Shown piece after piece: positions 35,038 through 42,252 of a DNA stretch of 64,000 nt (positions within the stretch are counted from its first letter, which is position 1; each line of letters opens with the position of its first letter). Position numbers and translations under genes: made by a program. The stretch is from positions 496,001 to 560,000 of the forward strand of contig NZ_JAGHMH010000028.1 of the NCBI RefSeq assembly GCF_017741935.1. The letters run 5' to 3'. A model generated the notes under the pieces. The model saw only the letters and a program-made list of their open reading frames with translations, did not search any database and was not told the origin of the DNA. The stretch is from Rhizobium sp. 16-449-1b. Lineage in GTDB: Bacteria > Pseudomonadota > Alphaproteobacteria > Rhizobiales > Rhizobiaceae.

Positions 35038-35073
35038 GAAGCAGCGATCGACCGGATGGTCGATCGCTGCTTC
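35038..35073 (+). terminator. 16-bp hairpin ending the ohr transcript
   Basis: GAAGCAGCGATCGACC (35038-35053) and its exact complement (35058-35073) with a 4-base loop GGAT start 2 bases after the small-peptide stop. The stem is very stable. No long T run follows, so it may also act as an mRNA 3' stabiliser. It can serve the convergent SfnB-like gene too. Confidence 0.7.
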
Positions 35074-35129
35074 TGACGAATTCAGATGCCAGCGGCGGCG
35101 CCGACGCGCCCGTCTTCCCGCGTGGTACG

Positions 35130-36320
35130 CTAAAAGACGCTACTTGCTTGTGGTGTCACGCCGTTGAGATGGTAGTTGCCGACCGCGTGGTATCGCTGGC
35201 GTGTGGGATCATGCGCTGCATGCGTACACCCGTCACGCCAAGCGCCATCGGTTGCCGTGCCGTCATTGTCAAAGAGCAGATCGGTGAGTTCGCGCAATGC
35301 ATCAGAGGTCTGGACGGCGATCTCCGATGTTACTGCTTGAGCAGCGGCGGCAGCGAGCGTTGCGGCAAGGACGCTGTCTCCCGTTGTCTCGACCTGCGCG
35401 ATATCGATCCTGAGGCCGGCGCTTTCGACCAATGCCGTTGCCGCCTCCAGCCTGATTGCAATTTCTCCCACTTTTGCGATCGTCTTCGGATCGTCCGATG
35501 CCTTGCCTCGGACAGTCCACGGGTACGAAAGTGCTTTGATCACATCGATCGTCTTGGCAAATCGCGCGCGCGCGATGCCGAGGTGGATGCCGGCGTCGAT
35601 GATCTGGCCAACGGGACAGATCGTCGTCGGGCGTTCTAGACCCTTGTAATGAGGAATGACGGCATCGGCTTGAACATAGGTGTTGTTGATTATCGCGGTA
35701 TCACTTGGTGCGCTGCCGCTTATGTTCCTGATTTTCTCGATGCCGGCGGCGCCGGGCGGCACAAAGGCGAGGCTCAGCTTGTCATCTTCATTCAGCGCGA
35801 AGATCGCGATCCAATTCGCCGAGGCCAAGTCAGCGGAGCAGGATTCTCGACCGTTGATCCGATAACCAAGGCCGTCGCGTTCGATCCGTGTGCCGAGTGT
35901 GCTGCTTGCGGTGGCGTCGCGTTCCTTGCCGGCGAAGATGTCGCCCGACAGCGTGCGCTGGAAGAAGAAGCTCTTCTGCTCTTCACTACCATCGGTCCGC
36001 AATGCCTCGAGAATGTAGAAATGGTCACGCGGGATCTCGCCAATGTGCTCATCGGCGGCCGTCAGGATCGCGATCACTTTGGCAAGAATGGTATTCGAGA
36101 CGTCAATCCCGCCATATTCCGGCGGAACCGTTATCGCCAGAAGCCCGGATTGCGCCAATGCTTGGCACTTTTCATGCAACGATATTGGCGCTTGATCGGT
36201 ATCCGCTCTCTCCCGCAGACGATGCGCCAACTGGTGCGCCGCCGCAATCGCCTCCTCCTCGCTTATCAAACGTGCCGTCAGCTGCCGAATTCGATCCGTT
36301 GGGTAAGGTATCGTGTCCAT
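35130..36320 (-). CDS. SfnB-family acyl-CoA-dehydrogenase-like flavoprotein
   Basis: A 396-residue flavoprotein of the acyl-CoA dehydrogenase fold, SfnB/DszC-like branch. Seen are the N-terminal helical domain (LAQSGLLAITVPPEYGG), the middle beta domain and the C-terminal helices ending in HDPTRQRYHAVGNYHLNG, the SfnB-type signature. SfnB proteins are linked to sulfur acquisition from sulfones and sulfonates, probably as flavin-dependent monooxygenases; the substrate here is unknown. No sulfonate transporter or SfnR activator is next to it, although sulfate uptake genes lie elsewhere in the window. The start at 36320 follows a normal N terminus. Confidence 0.82.
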   Translation of the reverse strand: MDTIPYPTDRIRQLTARLISEEEAIAAAHQLAHRLRERADTDQAPISLHEKCQALAQSGLLAITVPPEYGGIDVSNTILAKVIAILTAADEHIGEIPRDHFYILEALRTDGSEEQKSFFFQRTLSGDIFAGKERDATASSTLGTRIERDGLGYRINGRESCSADLASANWIAIFALNEDDKLSLAFVPPGAAGIEKIRNISGSAPSDTAIINNTYVQADAVIPHYKGLERPTTICPVGQIIDAGIHLGIARARFAKTIDVIKALSYPWTVRGKASDDPKTIAKVGEIAIRLEAATALVESAGLRIDIAQVETTGDSVLAATLAAAAAQAVTSEIAVQTSDALRELTDLLFDNDGTATDGAWRDGCTHAAHDPTRQRYHAVGNYHLNGVTPQASSVF

Positions 36321-36688
36321 CTCGCTCTCCCAGGCTGAGGTTCATAATGGATGGGAGATCGGAAGAGGAAAGGAAAGAACATTAAATCCATAAACTATTG
36401 CGGGATTGAAAAGTCCTTTCCTCAGCGCCGCGCGCCTTTCCGGCTCCGTTCGATCTGCCGGACGGGTATTATTGTCAATGTCGGGGCGGCGTTAAGCTTT
36501 CGTTAGGCAGCTTCGTTGGCTGCCCCGCGCACGTCAGGAACCTACCGCGTGCTCGCAGCTTTACTCATATACGATTGATGAACGGTCGCAGACCCCACAC
36601 CGGTCTCACCGCATCGCTCTCGAAGTGCGCACTTCCGCTTTTTTTGACCCGAGGCACAGTCCTCTTCAGGACATAACGGAGGAGAAAA
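36321..36688. other. Divergent intergenic region with a 14-bp palindrome
   Basis: This 368-bp stretch separates the SfnB-like gene (leftward) from the repeat-protein gene (rightward) and contains no supported gene. The minus strand carries TTGACA (36478-36473), a possible -35 element for SfnB. GAAGTGCGCACTTC at 36622-36635 is a perfect palindrome, followed by CGC and a seven-T run (36639-36645), so it may be an operator or a weak terminator or attenuator before the repeat-protein gene. Confidence 0.4.
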
Positions 36689-37840
36689 ATGATGTACATG
36701 AAATCAACTATTGCCGCATTGGCCGCAGGCTGTGCCAGCGTCCTCGTTCCGCTGCCATCCGCAGCCTTTGATATTGGCGGCTCGAACGGGATCAGCGTCA
36801 ACGGTAGCGACGGCGGACTGAACGTGTCTATTGGTGGCACGAATGGGGTCAACGCCACGGTCGGCGGCGGCTCGAACCTCGCGAATGTTTCCGTTGGCGG
36901 GGCCAGCGGCGTCAACGCGGATGTCGGAGGCAACTCTAGCGGCGGTCTTGGTGTCAACGCATCGGTTGGTGGTTCCGGCGGCATCAACAGTGCCACCTCC
37001 GTCGGCGGCACCGGCAGTTCGTCCGGTGGCCTGGGCGTCGGTACCACAGCAACAATCGGTGGAACCGGCGGCGTCAACGCGGATGTCGATGCGGTGGTCG
37101 GCGGCTCTAACCTTGCGACCGTGAACGCCCTCGCAAATGTCGGATCTGGAGACAACACGCTCGCGGACGTCAATGCAAATGTCGCGATTGGCGGCGAGGC
37201 TGCCGGCACGAGTGGTAACCCTGCCGGATTGGTCGATCTTGGCACAACTGTCAGCGTTGGCGGCACAAACGGTGTGAATGCCGATGTCGGCGCTACGGTG
37301 GGCGGCTCGAGCGTCGCGACCGTAGGCGCAGTTGCCAATGTCGGCGCCGGCGATAATACGCTTGCCGATGTCAACGCCAATGTCGCGGTCGGCGGAAACA
37401 CCGCCGGTTCCGGTGGCAATGGTTCGACAAGTGGTCCGCTGCTCGACACCGGTGTAACTGCCAGCGTCGGCGGTTCAGGCGGTGTGAATGCGGATGTCGA
37501 TGCCACCGTAGGCGGCACGGGCCTTGCCAGCGCCAACGCGATGGCCAATGTCGGACTGGGTGACAATACGCTTGCCGAAATCAGCCTTGCCATCCCGTCG
37601 ACGACGACACCCTCCGGCCCGGGTTCCGTCGATCCCGGCACCCCCGGTACCGGCACGGGCGGCAACGATAGCAGCGATAGCGGCGTAACCCCTGAACGGG
37701 ATCGCAGCCTTGCGATGATCAACGACATGTCCGCCAGGGATCGTGCGAAGGCAAAGACGCGCTGCAAGGACGTCGTGCGATCGGGCGGCTTTGAAGCCAG
37801 CTTGGTCAGCCTTTGCAAGATGGTCATTGCCACCCGCTAA
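36689..37840 (+). CDS. Secreted Gly/Val/Asn/Asp-rich repeat protein
   Basis: A 383-residue exported protein. A Sec signal (about residues 1-26, ending PSAAFD) precedes a long low-complexity region of GG-N-GVNADV-type units. From residue about 121 to 311 three blocks of 66-70 residues repeat: GG-VNADV, then a VGG-S/T turn, then NVG-GDNTLA. The regular hydrophobic-Gly-Asn pattern suggests a beta-roll or solenoid. A Pro/Gly/Thr linker leads to a charged C-terminal domain (about 334-383) with Cys359 and Cys376 that may form a disulfide. GGAGGAG lies upstream of the start. Not recognised by name; a surface, matrix or adhesin role is inferred. The reverse-strand frame here is a shadow of the repeats. 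Confidence 0.75.
   Translation: MMYMKSTIAALAAGCASVLVPLPSAAFDIGGSNGISVNGSDGGLNVSIGGTNGVNATVGGGSNLANVSVGGASGVNADVGGNSSGGLGVNASVGGSGGINSATSVGGTGSSSGGLGVGTTATIGGTGGVNADVDAVVGGSNLATVNALANVGSGDNTLADVNANVAIGGEAAGTSGNPAGLVDLGTTVSVGGTNGVNADVGATVGGSSVATVGAVANVGAGDNTLADVNANVAVGGNTAGSGGNGSTSGPLLDTGVTASVGGSGGVNADVDATVGGTGLASANAMANVGLGDNTLAEISLAIPSTTTPSGPGSVDPGTPGTGTGGNDSSDSGVTPERDRSLAMINDMSARDRAKAKTRCKDVVRSGGFEASLVSLCKMVIATR
37049..37621 (+). repeat. Three coding repeats of about 200 bp
   Basis: The DNA for residues 121-311 of the repeat protein comprises three related blocks. Each contains GGxGTGAATGC- or GGCGTCAACGC-type units that encode GVNADV and a later GACAAxACGCTTGC- or GACAACACGCTCGC-type unit that encodes DNTLA. 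The third block loses its last part. Codon differences between blocks show that the duplication is not recent. Confidence 0.65.
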
Positions 37841-37852
37841 TGTCATTGCATT

Positions 37853-37876
37853 CGGGGCGTCGGCATCGGCGCCCCG
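37853..37876. terminator. Hairpin between convergent genes
   Basis: CGGGGCG (37853-37859) pairs with CGCCCCG (37870-37876) around a 10-base loop that can itself pair partly. It lies between the repeat-protein stop (37840) and the LacI-regulator stop (37923), and may end either transcript; no U tract is present. Confidence 0.4.
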
Positions 37877-37922
37877 ATACACACGAGCAAATGTCCCGCG
37901 CGTGAAAAGAGTGGCGGCTGGT

Positions 37923-38960
37923 TTATGCGGATTGTCTGAGAATGATCTCTGCGTTCAGCAGGACTTGCTCAGGCACGCTCGATGTCGATCCCTCGGCCTC
38001 CTGGTCCAGTTTTTGCAGCAACAATTGCATGGCGATGCGGCCGATGTCGTTGTAGCTCTGCGCGACGGTCGTAATCGGCGGGCAGGCATAGCGTGACAGT
38101 GGGTGGTCGTCGTGGCCGGCAATGCGCAGGCTGCAATCGGGCGTGCGGCCGATCTTAACGCCAGCCTGAAAGGCCGCCGCGATGGCCCCGAATGCTACAC
38201 GGTCGTTGGCGCAGAGAACTGTCGCGGTCGGGAAGCCGCCCCCCTCGAGAATTCGCTTCGTTTCGTCATAGCCAAATTTTTCGAAGTCCCAGCCGGCCGC
38301 CTTTTCGATCGGCAGCACGATCGGCTCCATCCGCAGTTCTGTCATCGCCTCGACATAGGCGGTCTCACGCGTCGAAGCATTGGTGTTGACCGACGGCATC
38401 CCCAGATAGCATGGCGGCTCCCCGGACCGGCACAGATAATCCACGATCAGCTGGAAGCTCTGGCGGTTGTTCGTGCCGACGAAGGGCGAGATATCGTCCA
38501 GTGGCGAATCCACGAAGATCAGCGGGATCGACGCCGACAGCGCAAGCAGCGTCTCGTGGTGCGATTGCACGCCGAGCGGGGCGATGATGGCGCCCGCCAC
38601 GTTCATCGACTTCAGCGTTTCGATGGCGCGCGCTTCCATCAGGGCATTTCCATCCGACGACAGCACGAAGGCGAGAAAGCCGGCATCGTTGGCGATGAGC
38701 TCGACCCGGCGCGTCAATGCCATGTAAAACGGGTCGGTCGAGTTGGGAATAATGATCCCGATGATGTTGCTGCGCCGGCGATTGAGATTGACGGCAAAAA
38801 GGTTGGGGCGAAAGCCGCTCTCCTTGAGCGCGGCCTCGATGATGTCACGGGTCTTGCGCCGCACGGAGCTCGGGTCGTTGAAGTACTTCGAAACCGTCGG
38901 CCGCGATAGGCCGACATACTCGGAAAAGTCCTCCATCGTTTTGATCGGCCTGTCTGACAA
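37923..38960 (-). CDS. LacI-family transcriptional regulator of the sugar operon
   Basis: A 345-residue repressor. The N-terminal helix-turn-helix shows TMEDFSEYVGLSRPTVSKYFN, with the hinge helix near RPNLFAVNLNRRRSNIIGIII (split here at NRRRSN). The ligand domain has the periplasmic-binding fold (PNSTDPFYMALTRRVE, then DRVAFGAIAAAFQAGVKIG). It is the last gene of the sugar unit, but an inverted repeat in front of it (38980-38995) suggests its own promoter and autoregulation. The effector is probably the transported sugar or its phosphate. Confidence 0.88.
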   Translation of the reverse strand: MSDRPIKTMEDFSEYVGLSRPTVSKYFNDPSSVRRKTRDIIEAALKESGFRPNLFAVNLNRRRSNIIGIIIPNSTDPFYMALTRRVELIANDAGFLAFVLSSDGNALMEARAIETLKSMNVAGAIIAPLGVQSHHETLLALSASIPLIFVDSPLDDISPFVGTNNRQSFQLIVDYLCRSGEPPCYLGMPSVNTNASTRETAYVEAMTELRMEPIVLPIEKAAGWDFEKFGYDETKRILEGGGFPTATVLCANDRVAFGAIAAAFQAGVKIGRTPDCSLRIAGHDDHPLSRYACPPITTVAQSYNDIGRIAMQLLLQKLDQEAEGSTSSVPEQVLLNAEIILRQSA

Positions 38961-38979
38961 ACGCGCGTCCCACCCGCTT

Positions 38980-38995
38980 TTTTAATCGATTGAAA
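38980..38995. promoter_or_regulatory. LacI-type operator candidate
   Basis: TTTTAATCGATTGAAA is a near-perfect palindrome centred on CG (38987/38988), the central step typical of LacI-family operators. It lies 20 bases upstream of the regulator start in an AT-rich 84-bp gap after the GatZ-family gene. A related half TTCAATCAAAA follows at about 39009. Confidence 0.55.
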
Positions 38996-39044
38996 TATTT
39001 GACGCAGTTCAATCAAAACTTTTGCGCCGGTGCAAGCCGCGCCT

Positions 39045-40325
39045 TTAGGCGCGGCAGGCTTCGAAATAATCTTCCAATACGCGGTCGACGGCCGCAAGCG
39101 CCAGCGAACGTGCCTCCGGTTTGACCTTGCCGTCGCGCACGCCGACATAGGCGCCTGTGAGATACTGGTTGATCAGGGTCTCCGGAATCTGCACGCCATC
39201 CAGCAGCGAAAACAGCGCCTTCACCGCCGCGTCGATCTCCGGCTGCGGCCAGTAGTAGCGGATACGGTCACTGTAGCTGAAGTGGCGCTGAATGTGCTTT
39301 TCGGCATCCGTGCCGTGATAATACTTATCCCAGTTCTTCGGATCCGCCGTCAGCACGCGCTCGATGGTGGCAACCAGCGTCTCCTTGCGCATGTCTGGAA
39401 ACAGGAAGGCGGCGATCTGGTCGAGCCCGTAATAGGCCTCGCGCAGCGCAAAGGTCAGGCCGGGGCCAACCTTGAGGATGGCGAAACCGTCCATGACCAG
39501 CTGGCGCAGCATGTCGCGGGTCTGGTAGTCGGTGGAGTGGGCCTCGAAGACCATGCCCGGCATGTCCGAAAGCGTGGCGCTCAGTGCAGCCGCCTTTTCC
39601 GGAGCGTAGGGGATGACGTTCTCATTGCCGAATTCGACGCCCGGCTGGACCACGGCGCCGACCACACGAGAGAACGCGTCCGATACGCCGGCGGCCTCGA
39701 AGGCCTGGCGGTGGATGGCGATGGTTTCGCGCGCGGCGTCCGGCTTGGTCACCTCGAGCTCATCAAGCTCTTCCATGGCGCCGCCCGGGATCGGCACTTC
39801 CGTGCCGACGATATAAACCGGCTTGATGCCATCCGAGCCCTTCAGCGCCGCCTCGGCCACGGCGGCGAGCTTTGCGGCGCGTTCAGCGGTGATCGCGTCG
39901 GGCAGGGCAACCGGCTCGCCGGCGCAGCCCATGCTGGTGTCGAGGTGCAGCTTGGTGAATCCGGCCTTGGCGAAAGCCTCAATCATGACGCAGGCCTTGG
40001 CCATCGCCTCGTTGGCGGGCAGGCTCTTCCATGGATTGGGGCCGAGGTGGTCGCCGCCGAGGATCAACTTTTCAAGCGGGAAACCAGTACCGGCGGCGAT
40101 CTTTTCCACGAAGGCGCGGAAGTCGGCGGGCGTCATGCCGGTATAGCCGCCATCCTGGTTCACCTGGTTGCAGGTCGCCTCGACGAGCAGGCATGCATCC
40201 TGCTTCAGGGCATGCAGCATCGACGCCTCGATGACGAGGGGATGGGCCGAGCAGATCGAGGGAATGCCCTTCACGCCGGTTCCGTGGCGCCATTGTGCGA
40301 TATCCGTGAGGTAGCTGTTCTGCAT
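39045..40325 (-). CDS. GatZ/KbaZ-family protein, probable D-tagatose-6-phosphate 4-epimerase
   Basis: A 426-residue cytoplasmic protein. The family opening GIPSICSAHPLVIEASML is followed by EATCNQVNQDGGYTGMTPADF, GGDHLGPNPW and HLDTSMGCAG, all marks of GatZ/KbaZ. In enterobacteria GatZ is the non-catalytic partner of the GatY aldolase. No GatY is here, and in Agrobacterium a free-standing GatZ-family enzyme beside a tagatose kinase was shown to be a tagatose-6-phosphate 4-epimerase, which fits this context. The start at 40325 is 1 base from the stop of the PfkB kinase gene. Product assignment is inference from family and neighbours. Confidence 0.8.
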   Translation of the reverse strand: MQNSYLTDIAQWRHGTGVKGIPSICSAHPLVIEASMLHALKQDACLLVEATCNQVNQDGGYTGMTPADFRAFVEKIAAGTGFPLEKLILGGDHLGPNPWKSLPANEAMAKACVMIEAFAKAGFTKLHLDTSMGCAGEPVALPDAITAERAAKLAAVAEAALKGSDGIKPVYIVGTEVPIPGGAMEELDELEVTKPDAARETIAIHRQAFEAAGVSDAFSRVVGAVVQPGVEFGNENVIPYAPEKAAALSATLSDMPGMVFEAHSTDYQTRDMLRQLVMDGFAILKVGPGLTFALREAYYGLDQIAAFLFPDMRKETLVATIERVLTADPKNWDKYYHGTDAEKHIQRHFSYSDRIRYYWPQPEIDAAVKALFSLLDGVQIPETLINQYLTGAYVGVRDGKVKPEARSLALAAVDRVLEDYFEACRA

Positions 40326-40326
40326 G

Positions 40327-41271
40327 TCAGGCTTGTCCTTGCGCTTTGATGAGGGCGTCGAGTTCGGCTTGGGTGGATGCGCCTTCCATCGGGCCGGCCT
40401 TGGTGACAGCGCGGGCGCCGGATGCGTTGGCGTAACGCAACGCTTCGGCGGGATGCATTCCCTTCAGCCAGAAGGTGACGAAGGTGGCGCCGAAGCAGTC
40501 GCCGGCGCCGGTCGGGTCGACTTCCTCGACCTTGTAGCCCTCAAGATCGATCTGGGTGGTCTTGTCGAAGTAGCTGGAACCCTTCTCGCCGCGCTTGATG
40601 ACGATGGCCTTGATGCCCTTGGCGAGCAGCTCGGCGACAGCTTCCTTCTCCGTCTTCGCCTCGGCGAACAGGAACAGTTCCTCGCCGCTCGGCATGAAGA
40701 GATCGGTGACCGAGAGCACGGTCTGCAACGCCTCGCGCATGCCGGGGCTGTCGAGGATTTCGGAGCGCAGGTTCGGGTCGAAGGAAACGGTGCCGCCGCC
40801 CGCCTTGATGCGTTCGACGGCGGTGAGGATGCTCTTCACCACGCTTGGGGCGTAGAGAGCAGTGCCCATGACGTGCATGTGCGTGCAGCTGTCGATCAGC
40901 GCCAGCGTCTTGTCTGAAAGCTCGATCTCACCGCAAGCGCTGTGGCGGATGTTGAAGACGAAGGCGCGGCTGCCGTCTTCGCGGTAGCGCACGAAGGCGC
41001 TGCCGGTCGTGCCCTGTGGCACGACTTCGATGCCGGAGACATCGACGCCGTCCTCGGTCAGGCGATTGATGTTGACCCAGCCGAAGTCGTCATCGCCTAC
41101 GCGCGAGATGATCGCGCATTCCTGGCCGAGCTTGCCGACCTGATCGATGAAGATGGCAGGCGCGCCCGAAGGGAAAGGGCCGATCAGCGGCACGGCTTCA
41201 CGAAAGCCGTTGCCGCGATTGGTGGCGACGATTTCGACCAGGATTTCGCCGATGGTAAGAATTTTCGACAT
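40327..41271 (-). CDS. PfkB-family sugar kinase (probable tagatose kinase)
   Basis: A 314-residue kinase of the PfkB/ribokinase family. The substrate-side N-terminal glycine motif is less clear than the C-terminal signature DPTGAGDCFGATFVTFWL, which contains the catalytic Asp and the anion hole GAGD. FIDQVGKLGQECAIISRVGDDDFG marks the lid region (split as FIDQVGKLGQE and RVGDDDFG). It would phosphorylate a ketose with ATP after uptake. It is placed between the permease gene (18-base gap) and the GatZ-family gene (1 base). Fructose or another ketose is the alternative substrate. Confidence 0.85.
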   Translation of the reverse strand: MSKILTIGEILVEIVATNRGNGFREAVPLIGPFPSGAPAIFIDQVGKLGQECAIISRVGDDDFGWVNINRLTEDGVDVSGIEVVPQGTTGSAFVRYREDGSRAFVFNIRHSACGEIELSDKTLALIDSCTHMHVMGTALYAPSVVKSILTAVERIKAGGGTVSFDPNLRSEILDSPGMREALQTVLSVTDLFMPSGEELFLFAEAKTEKEAVAELLAKGIKAIVIKRGEKGSSYFDKTTQIDLEGYKVEEVDPTGAGDCFGATFVTFWLKGMHPAEALRYANASGARAVTKAGPMEGASTQAELDALIKAQGQA

Positions 41272-41289
41272 GGCTATCTGCTCTGATGA

Positions 41290-42252
41290 TTACTGCTTAG
41301 CGCGCTTCGAGCGCACGTCGAGATAGACGGCGACGAGAATAACGAGGCCCTTGACGATGAGCTGGTAGAAGTAAGGCACCGACAGCATGTTCATGCCGTT
41401 GTTGAGCACGCCGATGATGAGCGCGCCGATCAGCGTGCCGATCATGGTGCCGACGCCGCCGGCAAGGCTGGTGCCGCCGAGAACGGCTGCTGCGATGGCG
41501 TCGAGCTCGTAGCTCATGCCCGCGTTGGTCTGGGCGGAGAACAGACGCGAGGAAAGCAGGATGCCGCTGATCGCCGCCATGATGCCCGAGATCATGAAGA
41601 TGATGATCTTCAGGCGATCGACCTTAATGCCGGAATACAGAGCCGCCTCGCGGTTGCCGCCGGTCAGATAAGCGCGTCGGCCGAACTTGGTCTTGCTGAG
41701 CAGGATGTGGTTGAACAAGAAGAGTACCGCGACGACCCAGATGACGATCGGGATGCCGATGAAGCTCTGGGTGCCAATGGCCGTCCAGGTCGGCTCCATG
41801 ATCATGGCAGGCGCGCCGTTCGTCGGCAGGCTGACCATGCCGCGATAGATGCCCATCGTGGCCACCGTGACGATGAAGGACGGCAGCAGGAATTTCGCCG
41901 TCAGCACGCCGTTGGCGAGACCCAAAAGCGCGCCGGCTGCGAGCGTCAGGACGAGTGCCGGAACGAAACCCATACCGAACGCGAAACATTGCGCGCCGAC
42001 CATGCCGGCGACCGCGATGATCGATCCGATCGACAGATCGATCTCACCGAGCAAGATCACCCAGGTCATCCCGAAGGCGGCGATCGCGATGACCGAGACC
42101 TGTTGCAGCACGTTCAGAAAGTTGGCAACGGACATGAACCGTTGATTGGTGATCGAAAAGATCACGCAAAGGACGATCAGCGATAGGAAAATACCGCCAT
42201 ACTGCTTCATTACCTGCCGGAATGCGGCATTGGCTGCGTGTCTGTCGCTCAT
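41290..42252 (-). CDS. Sugar ABC transporter, permease (RbsC type)
   Basis: A 320-residue inner-membrane permease of the ribose/xylose/fructose class, about 8-10 hydrophobic segments. Motifs typical of the family are GMTWVILLGEIDLSIGSIIAVAG (split as GMTWVILLGEIDLS and IGSIIAVAG), the AILGGTSLAGG-like AVLGGTSLAGGVGTMIGT, and the EAA-less ATPase contact LTGGNREAALYSGI. Its start overlaps the ATPase stop by 4 bp (42249-42252). Confidence 0.9.
   Translation of the reverse strand: MSDRHAANAAFRQVMKQYGGIFLSLIVLCVIFSITNQRFMSVANFLNVLQQVSVIAIAAFGMTWVILLGEIDLSIGSIIAVAGMVGAQCFAFGMGFVPALVLTLAAGALLGLANGVLTAKFLLPSFIVTVATMGIYRGMVSLPTNGAPAMIMEPTWTAIGTQSFIGIPIVIWVVAVLFLFNHILLSKTKFGRRAYLTGGNREAALYSGIKVDRLKIIIFMISGIMAAISGILLSSRLFSAQTNAGMSYELDAIAAAVLGGTSLAGGVGTMIGTLIGALIIGVLNNGMNMLSVPYFYQLIVKGLVILVAVYLDVRSKRAKQ

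Noticed and set aside
36565..37833. Minus-strand open frame of 422 codons opposite the repeat protein
   Set aside because: It translates to a Pro/Thr/Ser low-complexity product and lacks a signal or domain. The plus strand has a ribosome binding site, a signal peptide and a sensible C-terminal domain.
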